Of a stretch of DNA of 64,000 nt, positions 16,120-24,548 are shown piece by piece. Under the pieces are notes generated by a model. It did no database searches. It saw nothing but the letters and a program-made list of their open reading frames with translations, and was not told where the DNA came from. Source of the stretch: Pseudobutyrivibrio sp. (GTDB lineage Bacteria; Bacillota; Clostridia; Lachnospirales; Lachnospiraceae); the NCBI GenBank assembly GCA_017557435.1, contig JAFYYR010000029.1:62001-126000 (forward strand), written 5' to 3'. Position 1 is the stretch's first letter. Every line of letters begins with the position of its first letter. Position numbers and translations under genes: made by a program.

Positions 16120-17016
16120 ATGGATATCAAAAACGAGCTTCTTGTTAGAGCTGAGTCTGCAGAGGATGTTGTCTGTAGATTCTTGCCTGATGTGGAGGGA
16201 CATCAGGGGATGATTTTCGATGCCATGGAGTACAGTGTTACAGCTGGTGGCAAGAGACTTCGTCCTATTCTTATGAATGAGACATATATCATGTTCGGTG
16301 GCAAGTCAGATGTAATCGAGCCTTTTATGGCTGCTATCGAGATGATTCACACATATTCACTGGTTCACGATGATTTGCCAGCCATGGACAATGACATGCT
16401 TCGTCGTGGTAAGCCTACCACCCATGCTACTTATGGTGAGGCTATGGGGATTCTCACTGGTGATGCACTTTTAAATTATGCATTTGAGACAGCTCTTAAC
16501 GCTTATGATGCAGAGGATGCTGATGTAAATGCCATCACATCTGCCATGAGGATTCTGGCCAGAAAGGCTGGAGTATTTGGCATGATCGGCGGTCAGGTTG
16601 TGGATGTTATGTCAGAGAAGCATCAGCTTGAAATCGATGAGGAGAGACTTCACTTCATCTACGAGCTTAAGACTGGCGCATTGATTGAGGCTTCTATGAT
16701 GATTGGCGCAGCACTTGCCGGTGCTAGCGAGGAGGAGATTACTACAGTTGAGTCTGTAGCGTCTATGATAGGAATGGCATTCCAGATTCAGGATGACATT
16801 CTTGATATAGAAGGGGACGAGGCGAAGCTTGGTAAGCCAATTGGCTCAGATGAGCGCAATGAAAAGAGTACATATGTTACTTTCGCTGGTATAGAAAAAT
16901 CAAAACAAGAGGTAAGACGTCTTACAGACGAGGCCATTGAAAAATTAAATAGCCTTCCAAAGCATAATGACTTTTTGGTAGAGCTGCTTAATTATCTCGT
17001 TTATAGAGACAACTAG
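16120..17016 (+). CDS. ispA: Polyprenyl (farnesyl/geranyl) diphosphate synthase
   Basis: A 298-residue trans-isoprenyl diphosphate synthase condensing IPP with allylic diphosphates. The first aspartate-rich motif is YSLVHDDLPAMDNDMLRRGKPTTH (DDxxxxD) and the second is FQIQDDILDIEGD (DDxxD). GGKRLRP for IPP binding is also present. The ATG at 16120 has AAGGGG nine bases upstream; an in-frame ATG at 16111 abuts that site and overlaps xseB, so it is less likely. It directly precedes dxs, which supplies the isoprenoid precursors. Confidence 0.94.
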   Translation: MDIKNELLVRAESAEDVVCRFLPDVEGHQGMIFDAMEYSVTAGGKRLRPILMNETYIMFGGKSDVIEPFMAAIEMIHTYSLVHDDLPAMDNDMLRRGKPTTHATYGEAMGILTGDALLNYAFETALNAYDAEDADVNAITSAMRILARKAGVFGMIGGQVVDVMSEKHQLEIDEERLHFIYELKTGALIEASMMIGAALAGASEEEITTVESVASMIGMAFQIQDDILDIEGDEAKLGKPIGSDERNEKSTYVTFAGIEKSKQEVRRLTDEAIEKLNSLPKHNDFLVELLNYLVYRDN

Positions 17017-17024
17017 GAAAAGCT

Positions 17025-18884
17025 ATGGTTCTTGAAAAAATAAAGCAACCTAATGATATTAAAAATTTAACAGAGGAAGAGCTTAAGCTTCTTCCAGATG
17101 AAATTAGGAATTTCCTTATAGAAAATCTTTCAAAGACTGGGGGCCATTTGGCATCCAATCTAGGAGTTATTGAGCTTACTATGGCTCTTCATTTACTTCT
17201 TGATTTTCCTAAGGACAAGCTTATATGGGATGTTGGACATCAGGCATACACACATAAGATTCTCACAGGTCGAGCAGATGAGTTTGAGCATCTGAGACAG
17301 TTTGGTGGTATGAGTGGATTCCCTAAGCGTCAGGAGAGTGATTGCGACAGTTTTGATACAGGTCACAGTTCTACATCACTTTCTGCAGCACTTGGCTATT
17401 GCATGGCCAGAGACCTTCAGGGTCAGGACTACAAGGTGGTGGCTGTTATTGGCGATGGCGCCCTTACAGGAGGTCTTGCTTACGAGGCTCTTAATAATGC
17501 ATCTCAGCTTAAGAAATCCAATTTCCTAATTGTTCTTAATGATAATGAGATGTCTATTTCTAAAAATGTTGGTGGTATGTCTACCAATTTAGAGAGACTT
17601 AGAACTAGCAAAAAGTACCTTGGACTTAAGAATAACGTACTTTCATCTTTGGAATCATGGCCTCATGGAGAGCGCATAATTCGTAAGATTCGCAGCACTA
17701 AAAATGGTATCAAATCGCTCATGGTTCCTAACATGGTTTTTGAGGATTTAGGAATTATGTATTTAGGTCCTGTAGATGGTCACGATGTGAAGGCTATGCT
17801 TGATGCTTTCAAGATGGCCAGCAATATAGAAGGACCAGTTTTAGTTCATGTTATTACTAAAAAAGGTAATGGATATGAGCCAGCTGAGAGACATCCATCA
17901 CGTTTCCATGGTACAGATATTTTTGAGATAGAGACAGGTCTTCCACAGAGAAGTAGTAATCCTGGATATACAGATGTTTTCTCTACTGTTATGAGAAAGA
18001 TGGGAGATAGAAATCCTGAGGTGGTTGCCATTACAGCAGCCATGGCTGAGGGTGCAGGCCTGAAGCGCTTTAGGAATATGTTCCCTGATAGATTTTTTGA
18101 TGTAGGTATTGCAGAAGAGCATGCAGTTACATTTGCAGCTGGTCTTGCACTAGGAGGTAGAGTACCTGTTTTTGCGGTGTATTCATCATTTTTACAGCGT
18201 GCCTACGATCAGATTTTAGAGGATGTATGTCTTCAGAATTTACATGTTATTTTTGCAATAGATAGAGCAGGTCTTGTAGGTGCCGATGGAAGCACTCATC
18301 AGGGTATTTTCGATGTGAGCTTTTTATCATCTATGCCTAATATGACAGTGATGGCTCCTAAGAACAAATGGGAGCTTTCAGATATGATGAAGTTTGCAGT
18401 GTCTTATAATGGACCGATTGCTGTTAGATACCCTAGAGGCGAGGCTTATTGTGGCCTTAAGGAGCATCGTGCAGAGATTGTACTTGGCAAGTCTGAGGAG
18501 ATTAAGCCAGGTAAAAGAGTCATGCTTTTTGCTCTCGGTTCCATGGTGAAAAGAGCAGAAGAAGTTGAGGCACTTTTACAGGAGCATGGCATCGATGCAG
18601 GTATCTGCAATGCTAGATTTGCTAAGCCACTTGATGAGGAATACATCAGGGGACTGGCTAGTAATTACGACTTGATTGTTACTATGGAGGAAAATGTTGT
18701 CACTGGTGGATTTGGCCAGCAGGTACAGACATTCCTTGTGGATAATGGATATAAGGGCCAGGTGCTTAAGATTGCTGTGCCAGATGAATTTGTTCAGCAT
18801 GGCAGTGTGACCCTTTTATTCAAGGAGCTTCAGATGGATGCTGAGTCTATCGCGGGACGTGTTTTAAAGGCTCTTGATAATTAA
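17025..18884 (+). CDS. dxs: 1-deoxy-D-xylulose-5-phosphate synthase
   Basis: A 619-residue thiamine-diphosphate enzyme that makes DXP from pyruvate and glyceraldehyde-3-phosphate, the entry to the MEP isoprenoid route. The N-terminal ThDP domain has HLASNLGVIELTMALH, DVGHQAYTHKILTGR and GDGALTGGLAYEALNNA. The central pyrimidine-binding domain has FFDVGIAEEHAVTFAAGLA and DRAGLVGADGSTHQG. A transketolase C-domain ends it (TMEENVVTGGFG). It is full length and eight bases downstream of ispA. Confidence 0.97.
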   Translation: MVLEKIKQPNDIKNLTEEELKLLPDEIRNFLIENLSKTGGHLASNLGVIELTMALHLLLDFPKDKLIWDVGHQAYTHKILTGRADEFEHLRQFGGMSGFPKRQESDCDSFDTGHSSTSLSAALGYCMARDLQGQDYKVVAVIGDGALTGGLAYEALNNASQLKKSNFLIVLNDNEMSISKNVGGMSTNLERLRTSKKYLGLKNNVLSSLESWPHGERIIRKIRSTKNGIKSLMVPNMVFEDLGIMYLGPVDGHDVKAMLDAFKMASNIEGPVLVHVITKKGNGYEPAERHPSRFHGTDIFEIETGLPQRSSNPGYTDVFSTVMRKMGDRNPEVVAITAAMAEGAGLKRFRNMFPDRFFDVGIAEEHAVTFAAGLALGGRVPVFAVYSSFLQRAYDQILEDVCLQNLHVIFAIDRAGLVGADGSTHQGIFDVSFLSSMPNMTVMAPKNKWELSDMMKFAVSYNGPIAVRYPRGEAYCGLKEHRAEIVLGKSEEIKPGKRVMLFALGSMVKRAEEVEALLQEHGIDAGICNARFAKPLDEEYIRGLASNYDLIVTMEENVVTGGFGQQVQTFLVDNGYKGQVLKIAVPDEFVQHGSVTLLFKELQMDAESIAGRVLKALDN

Positions 18885-18913
18885 GAGCAAATTAGATTTT
18901 ATAGGAAGTTAAA

Positions 18914-19711
18914 ATGAAAGAAAGACTTGATGTTGTATTAGTAGACCGTGGTTTTGCACCTTCTAGAGAGAAGGCCAAGACTATGATAATGGAGGGCAAT
19001 GTCTTCGTTAAGGGCAATAGAGAAGACAAGGCCGGCACAAAAATAGACGTAGATGCTGATATTGAGATTCACGGACAGCAGCTTAAATATGTTAGCCGTG
19101 GTGGACTTAAGCTTGAGAAGGCCATGACTCATTTTGATATCACATTAGATGGCAAGGTGTGCATGGATATCGGCGCATCTACTGGCGGTTTTACTGATTG
19201 TATGCTTCAAAATGGTGCATCAAAGGTATTTTCTGTTGATGTAGGATACGGACAGTTTGCCTGGAAGCTTAGACAGGATCCTAGGGTTGTCTGCATGGAA
19301 AAAACCAATATTCGCTATGTCACTGTAGATGATATAGGAGAGCAGCTTGATTTTGCCTCTGTTGATGTGTCATTTATCAGTCTGACTAAGGTACTTGGAC
19401 CGGCTAAGGCACTTCTTAAGGAAGATGCTGAGATGGTATGTCTTATTAAGCCACAGTTTGAGGCAGGCAGAGAAAAGGTTGGCAAAAAGGGTGTTGTAAG
19501 AGACCCAGCAGTCCATGAGGAAGTTATCAATACCATTATTGATTTCGTTACAGAGATAGGTTTTCATGTTCTTCATTTGGAGTATTCTCCAATCAAGGGA
19601 CCTGAGGGTAATATAGAGTATTTGATTCACATTTCGACTTTGGAAAAACAGGGGGAAGCAATTGATGTTGCTGCAGTTGTGGCAGCGGCTCACGGTAGCT
19701 TAGACAAATAA
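18914..19711 (+). CDS. tlyA: TlyA family rRNA methyltransferase (S4 + FtsJ domains)
   Basis: A 265-residue protein of the hemolysin A/TlyA family, which 2'-O-methylates rRNA cytidines in characterised members. The S4 RNA-binding domain is N-terminal (ERLDVVLVDRGFAPSREKAKTMIMEGNVFV, residues ~1-65). It is followed by an FtsJ-like SAM-binding fold (CMDIGASTGGFTDCMLQNGASKVFSVDVGYGQ) and LIKPQFEAGREKVGKKGVVRD. The stop overlaps the nadK start (TAATG), so the two are translated together, a conserved Firmicutes arrangement. Confidence 0.94.
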   Translation: MKERLDVVLVDRGFAPSREKAKTMIMEGNVFVKGNREDKAGTKIDVDADIEIHGQQLKYVSRGGLKLEKAMTHFDITLDGKVCMDIGASTGGFTDCMLQNGASKVFSVDVGYGQFAWKLRQDPRVVCMEKTNIRYVTVDDIGEQLDFASVDVSFISLTKVLGPAKALLKEDAEMVCLIKPQFEAGREKVGKKGVVRDPAVHEEVINTIIDFVTEIGFHVLHLEYSPIKGPEGNIEYLIHISTLEKQGEAIDVAAVVAAAHGSLDK

Positions 19712-20556
19712 TGAAGAATTTTTTAATTGTTGCAAGATCATTTAGCGATTTACACGAAGAATACGTAGGTATAATCACTGATTATATTAAGAGCAAGGGT
19801 GGCATGTGTATCCTTGATTTGGCTACATGCCCAGATAGCTCAGAGGCTGAGGTGACAGTTGACGACAATATAGAATGTATTATCACTGTAGGCGGTGATG
19901 GTACAGTGGTTAGAGTTGCTCAAAATGTTACTAATCGCAAGATTCCAATTGTAGGTCTTAATTGTGGACATTTAGGATATCTTTGTGATATGACAGTTGA
20001 TAATGTAATTCACTGTCTGGACCAGTTGCTTAGCGACAATTACAAGATAGATGAGAGAATGATGTTGGAGGGAGAGTGTTCTAACGACAGCGCTAATACC
20101 TTTAGAGCACTTAATGATATAGTGGTGGCTTCAGAGGCTGCTGGACTTTACGTACTTAATCTTACAGTTAAGGTCAATGGCATCCAGCTGTATAGCCATA
20201 ATTGTGATGGACTTATTGTCTCAACACCTACAGGTTCTACAGCATATAATCTTTCAGCTAATGGTCCTATTGTTAGCCCACATGCTGACTGTATTATTCT
20301 TACACCTATTAATCCACATACCCTTAATTCAAGAAGTATCATTCTTTCCTCTAATGATGAGGTGGAGGTTTCTATCTCAGCTCGTCATGAGGAGGATAAT
20401 GCAAAGGCCAATGTTATTTACGATGGCACACTTAGACAGGTTCTTTTAAACGAAGAGACTCTTAAGATTTACCGTTCAAAGACCACATCATATATGGTGA
20501 TGCTTGAGAATGTTAATTTCTTAGAGAGAATTAGAGCACGAATGCAGGAGATTTAA
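19711..20556 (+). CDS. nadK: NAD kinase
   Basis: A 281-residue ATP/polyphosphate NAD kinase that makes NADP. Signature motifs are VGGDGTVVRVA (GGDG), GLNCGHLGYL, ALNDIVV with the NAD-contacting Asn-Asp, and DGLIVSTPTGSTAYNLSANGPIV. It overlaps tlyA by one base, and argR starts at the base after its stop. The N-terminus (KNFLIVARSFSDLHEEYVGII) is typical for clostridial members. Confidence 0.95.
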   Translation: MKNFLIVARSFSDLHEEYVGIITDYIKSKGGMCILDLATCPDSSEAEVTVDDNIECIITVGGDGTVVRVAQNVTNRKIPIVGLNCGHLGYLCDMTVDNVIHCLDQLLSDNYKIDERMMLEGECSNDSANTFRALNDIVVASEAAGLYVLNLTVKVNGIQLYSHNCDGLIVSTPTGSTAYNLSANGPIVSPHADCIILTPINPHTLNSRSIILSSNDEVEVSISARHEEDNAKANVIYDGTLRQVLLNEETLKIYRSKTTSYMVMLENVNFLERIRARMQEI

Positions 20557-21015
20557 ATGAAGATTGAGAGACAAACCAAGATTCTAGAATTGATTGTAAA
20601 AAATGAAATAGGTACTCAGGAGGAACTGACAGCAAAGCTTGAAGAAGCTGGATTTAATGCTACTCAGGCTACAGTTTCAAGAGACATCCGCGAGATGAAG
20701 CTTACAAAGGTTGCCGATGCTTCTGGAAAGCTTCGCTATGTGGCTTTTAAGACCACTCAGGATGATATGAATGAGAAATATATACGCATTTTCCTTGATG
20801 GTTTTGTATCTATGGACAATGCTACCAATATATTAGTAGTTAAGACTGTTTCAGGAATGGCTATGGCTGTGGCGGCAGCCCTTGACCACATGGATTTCCC
20901 TGAGATAGTTGGCTCTATTGCCGGCGATGACACTATTATGTGCGCTGTAAGAACACTTGATGATACAGTTAATCTTATGGGCAAGCTTAAGAGAATAATC
21001 GACCGCAGCAAATAA
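20557..21015 (+). CDS. argR: Arginine repressor ArgR/AhrC
   Basis: A 152-residue hexameric arginine-responsive regulator. The N-terminal winged helix (RQTKILELIVKNEIGTQEELTAKL, ATQATVSRDIREMKLTKV) reads DNA. The C-terminal domain holds the arginine-binding GSIAGDDTIMCAVR segment. It begins immediately after the nadK stop codon without space. Its probable targets in this window are the ARG-box-like sites at 36041-36127 between argG and argC. Confidence 0.96.
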   Translation: MKIERQTKILELIVKNEIGTQEELTAKLEEAGFNATQATVSRDIREMKLTKVADASGKLRYVAFKTTQDDMNEKYIRIFLDGFVSMDNATNILVVKTVSGMAMAVAAALDHMDFPEIVGSIAGDDTIMCAVRTLDDTVNLMGKLKRIIDRSK

Positions 21016-21085
21016 ACTTGATTATTGATTAAAGCTATGGGGCTTTGATTTTAATATGCATATAGGCGTAGAAAAGGAGAATAAT

Positions 21086-22765
21086 ATGCTTGCTAGCTTG
21101 CATGTGAAAAATTTAGCGCTTATCGATGAAGAAGAGATTATATTTTCAAAGGGACTTAATATCCTTTCTGGTGAGACAGGTGCAGGTAAATCTATTATTT
21201 TAGGTGCACTTCATCTCAGTCTTGGTGACAAGGCCTCCAAGGATTTTCTTAGAGATGCAGAATCAGAGGCTTTTGTTGAGGCGGTTTATCTTATTAACGA
21301 TGAGAAGACAAAAGAGGCACTTAGGGCACTTGATGTAGAGCCTTATGATGATGAGGTCATCATGAGCCGCAAGATTACAGAGTCTAGAAGCGTTGGTAAA
21401 ATCAACGGAGAACAGGTGCCTGCTTCTAAGCTAAAAGAGGTGGGAGATATCCTTCTTGATATTTATGGTCAAAAGGAACATCAGTCACTTCTTAACACCC
21501 ATAAGCACATGGAGCTTTTGGATGAGTTTGCTAAAAATGATATAGGTGACTTAAAAGACAAAATAGCTGAAAGCTATGGCAGATACAGAGCTCTTATTAA
21601 GGAGCTTGATGAGGCCAAGGCCAGTGATGTTTCTAAGGAGCGAGAGATTGTTCTTTTAGACCATGAGATAAATGAAATTGAGTCAGCTCAGCTTAAGGTA
21701 GGCGAGGATGAGGAGCTTGAGGATGAGTATAGACGTCTTTCTAATTTCAGCAAGACTATGGAATCCTTTGGCAGAGCCCATGAGGCTATGGCTGGCGACG
21801 GAGGAGCATCTGATGCTATAAGCTCAGCTATTTCTGAGATTCGCCACATTGAGGGTATTGATGAGAGAGCACCAGAGTTTTTAGCTATGCTTAATGATGC
21901 TGACAGCATTATTTCAGATTTTAACCGTGAACTTTCAAGCTACATGTCAGATGCAGCTTTTGATACCAATAGATTTAATGAGGTGGAGATTCGCCTTAAT
22001 GAAATCAACAGACTTAAGGACAAATACGGTCCTACTATTGAGATTATCCTAGAGGAGCTTAAAAAGCGCCAGGAGCAGAAGGCTAAGTTTGAATCATTTG
22101 ATGAGTATTTAGCTGACCTTAAGAAAAAGGTAGATGAGGCTACTGATGAGCTGTCACAGCTTTCAGATAAGCTTTCAGATATAAGACATGCATCTGCTAA
22201 GGTTCTTTCTAAGAAGATGCAGGAAGCCATGAGTGATTTGAATTTCTTAAACACTGAGTTTGATGTGGAGCTTAAGAGATTAGATCATTTTACTGAAGGT
22301 GGAGTGGATGACGGACAGTTTGTAATCTGTACTAATCCAGGTGAGCCACTTCGTCCACTTAAGGATATTGCTTCAGGTGGTGAGATGAGTAGAATTATGC
22401 TTGCTATTAAGACTGTTTTAGCCTCAGGTGGCGGCATCGATACACTTATTTTCGATGAGATTGACGCTGGTATTTCAGGAAGAACAGCACAGGCTGTTTC
22501 AGAGAAATTATCTACTGTAGCATCAGCACACCAGGTAATTTGCATTACCCATTTGCCACAGATAGCAGCCATGGCTGATACACATTTCCTTATTGAGAAA
22601 AATGTGGAGAATGGCCACACCATTTCTGGAATTAAGAAGCTTCATTCTGATGAGGCTGTACCTGAGCTTGCTCGTATGCTTGGTGGTGCTCAGATAACAG
22701 AGGCTGTTATGGAGAATGCCCGTGAGATGAGAAATCTGGCTCTTGAATACAAGAAGAATTCCTAA
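21086..22765 (+). CDS. recN: DNA repair protein RecN
   Basis: A 559-residue SMC-like ATPase for double-strand break repair. Walker A is GETGAGKSI near residue 30, followed by QKEHQSLL. A long coiled coil spans roughly 150-360. The ABC signature DIASGGEMSRIMLAIK, Walker B TLIFDEIDAGISGR and the late VICITHLPQIAAMAD follow. The ATG at 21086 is preceded by AAAAGGAG; an ATG 30 bases upstream lacks a ribosome site. Its stop overlaps that of the convergent SprT-like gene within CTAA. No spoIVB or spo0A follows, unlike in spore-formers. Confidence 0.95.
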   Translation: MLASLHVKNLALIDEEEIIFSKGLNILSGETGAGKSIILGALHLSLGDKASKDFLRDAESEAFVEAVYLINDEKTKEALRALDVEPYDDEVIMSRKITESRSVGKINGEQVPASKLKEVGDILLDIYGQKEHQSLLNTHKHMELLDEFAKNDIGDLKDKIAESYGRYRALIKELDEAKASDVSKEREIVLLDHEINEIESAQLKVGEDEELEDEYRRLSNFSKTMESFGRAHEAMAGDGGASDAISSAISEIRHIEGIDERAPEFLAMLNDADSIISDFNRELSSYMSDAAFDTNRFNEVEIRLNEINRLKDKYGPTIEIILEELKKRQEQKAKFESFDEYLADLKKKVDEATDELSQLSDKLSDIRHASAKVLSKKMQEAMSDLNFLNTEFDVELKRLDHFTEGGVDDGQFVICTNPGEPLRPLKDIASGGEMSRIMLAIKTVLASGGGIDTLIFDEIDAGISGRTAQAVSEKLSTVASAHQVICITHLPQIAAMADTHFLIEKNVENGHTISGIKKLHSDEAVPELARMLGGAQITEAVMENAREMRNLALEYKKNS

Positions 22766-23274
22766 ACCATTTTCTTTTGCCACGCCACGGCACCGCATCT
22801 TCCACATCCATAGTGGTGGTAGTTTTTAGTAAACTGACTGTCACGTTTTCTATAGATGGTTGCGCCGCAGTTGCCACAAGTAAATATATATTTGATAGCC
22901 ATAGAGGAGTTGGACTTATAGTCTTCAACTCCTTTTTCTATGCCTGTTGTTACTCGCTTAATATTGTAGCCATAGACCTGATTAATAACCTCGGCGTAGT
23001 ATTTCCACTGGCCTGTGTGCTTCATGCAGTTTTTGCAGGTGTGAAGTATCTCGTGGATAATAGTCTCTTTGCAGGATTTCTCTGAGATTCTATCGTCCAC
23101 AAGTAGGGCCTCGGCTATTTGTATTTCAAAGGTCTTATCTGGATTTTGCTTGCAAAGTCCCCATCTTGTTTTGGCTCTTTTGTTTATAGTCCATGAGGTG
23201 ATATTGCCAGGCTTAATGCCAAGGTGTGTGACCTCATTCATTGATTCAGTTATTAGTCGGTTAAAATCTTTCAT
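22762..23274 (-). CDS. SprT-like zinc metalloprotease-type protein
   Basis: A 170-residue SprT-like domain protein. The zinc-protease motif appears as HEILHTCKNCMKHTGQWKYYA, with HExxH and a downstream third ligand. A C-terminal zinc ribbon has paired cysteines (FTCGNCGATIYRK and YGCGRCGAVAWQ). SprT/Spartan relatives cleave DNA-protein crosslinks in eukaryotes; the bacterial role is poorly known. Proximity to recN is suggestive of repair but not proof. It converges with recN, the stop codons overlapping, and leaves no space for a terminator between them. Confidence 0.85.
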   Translation of the reverse strand: MKDFNRLITESMNEVTHLGIKPGNITSWTINKRAKTRWGLCKQNPDKTFEIQIAEALLVDDRISEKSCKETIIHEILHTCKNCMKHTGQWKYYAEVINQVYGYNIKRVTTGIEKGVEDYKSNSSMAIKYIFTCGNCGATIYRKRDSQFTKNYHHYGCGRCGAVAWQKKMV

Positions 23275-23415
23275 AGTATATAGTTTAAATTCCGCTCTCG
23301 TAGAATATTATTTCATATCCAGGTTATTATATCTATTTTAATGTAAAAGAGGAATAGACTAGTTTATGGTTTAATTTCGTCATCATTAAGTTTAATATAG
23401 TCAAAAGTGGCTCAA

Positions 23416-23447
23416 ATGACTAAATTGAAACTGGGGATGACTAAATT
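23416..23447 (+). repeat. Direct repeat ATGACTAAATT, two copies 21 bp apart
   Basis: ATGACTAAATT occurs at 23416-23426 and again at 23437-23447, exactly two helical turns apart and 17 bases upstream of the -35 box at 23464. This is the geometry expected of an activator or tandem-dimer regulator site for the downstream GTPase gene. No regulator can be named. Confidence 0.55.
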
Positions 23448-23463
23448 AAAATGCTATTTTAGA

Positions 23464-23492
23464 TTGACACCTTTTATAATGACACATATACT
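23464..23492 (+). promoter_or_regulatory. Sigma-A promoter of the CobW-type gene
   Basis: TTGACA at 23464-23469 and TATACT at 23487-23492 are spaced 17 bases, a near-consensus vegetative promoter. The predicted start near 23499 lies only about five bases before the first possible GTG codon of the next gene. Confidence 0.75.
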
Positions 23493-23503
23493 AAAATGCA
23501 ACA

Positions 23504-24469
23504 GTGTTGCAAATTAGAAAGAGGGTGGACATTATAAATACAGGTGTATATATATTTGCAGGATTTTTAGAGAGCGGTAAGACTACAGCACTACAGGGTG
23601 TTTTACTTAGAAATGCTGATGTGATTAATAAGGAAAATAAGTCCCTAATTATCTGTACTGAGGATGGAGAGGAAGAGTACGACAGCAATCAGCTAAAAGA
23701 GCTTAATACATCAGTTGTTATGATGGAAGATGAGGATGGCTTTGACCTAGATTACCTGGAGAAGATTCAGGAGGAGTATACTCCATCTACAGTGTATATA
23801 GAGTTTAATGGTATGTGGGATTTGAAGAAATTCCTACAAAATCCTATGCCAGAGGGGTGGATTGTGATGAATGTATTTACCCTTGTGGATGCTACCACAT
23901 TCGACATTTATCTTACTAACATGCGCCAGGTCATTATGAATCCTATTAGCGTATCAGATGTGATTTTGTTTAATAGATGCACGGAGAATACTAAAAAGGG
24001 AGAAATCAGAAGACCTATTAAGATTTTAAATCCAAATGGTCAGCTTTATTTCTCAAGAATGGATGGCAGCATAGATGATGGAATGGAAGAGTTTCTTATG
24101 CCACAGGAGGATGGTATCGTTCATGTGGAGGAGGATATTTTCTGTTCTTGGTTTGTGGACTGTATAGAGAATCCTGATAAGTACTATGGAAAGCGTGTGG
24201 CATTTAAGGCTATGGTTACATCTGGCAAGGGACTTTCTGACAATCAGTTTTATGTGGGAAGGCTTGCTGCTATTTGCTGTCAGGCAGATGCTCAGTTTAT
24301 TGGATTTATAGCTGAGGCAGATGAGAATAAGCCTAAGGATAAGGATTGGATTGAGATGGAAGCTACGGTAGAAAGAGGTGAGCTTAGCGAAGGCAAGCAG
24401 ATTATTCTTTTAAATGCCAATTCCATTAAGCAAGTTGATAAGCCAGAGGATATTTACATTTATGCATAA
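23504..24469 (+). CDS. CobW/COG0523-type GTPase fused to a YcgQ/DUF1980-like domain
   Basis: About 311-321 residues. The N-terminal part is a G3E GTPase: P-loop GFLESGKTT, a Walker-B-like TVYIEFNGMWD in place of ETTG, and ILFNRCTE in place of NKxD. The CxCC metal motif of zinc chaperones of this family is missing (ICTEDGEEE instead). From about residue 205 the sequence switches to a domain resembling the C-terminus of YcgQ (DUF1980/TIGR03943): NQFYVGRLAAICCQADAQF and DWIEMEATVERG. No YcgR-type permease is adjacent. The start is unsure: GTG 23504 is almost at the predicted transcript start, whereas the ribosome site GAGGGTGG (23521-23528) would serve ATT 23531 or ATA 23534. Metal or substrate is unknown. 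Confidence 0.75.
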   Translation: MLQIRKRVDIINTGVYIFAGFLESGKTTALQGVLLRNADVINKENKSLIICTEDGEEEYDSNQLKELNTSVVMMEDEDGFDLDYLEKIQEEYTPSTVYIEFNGMWDLKKFLQNPMPEGWIVMNVFTLVDATTFDIYLTNMRQVIMNPISVSDVILFNRCTENTKKGEIRRPIKILNPNGQLYFSRMDGSIDDGMEEFLMPQEDGIVHVEEDIFCSWFVDCIENPDKYYGKRVAFKAMVTSGKGLSDNQFYVGRLAAICCQADAQFIGFIAEADENKPKDKDWIEMEATVERGELSEGKQIILLNANSIKQVDKPEDIYIYA

Positions 24470-24548
24470 ATAAGCCTTTTAGCAGGGCAGGCATTATGTG
24501 GTATACTTTATTTAAATGTTTGCTATTTACTAAAAGGGGACTGAGTTT

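Noticed and set aside
22777..23085. 102-residue plus-strand frame
   Set aside because: It is antisense to the SprT-like gene, which has a HExxH motif and zinc ribbon, and it shows no ribosome site.
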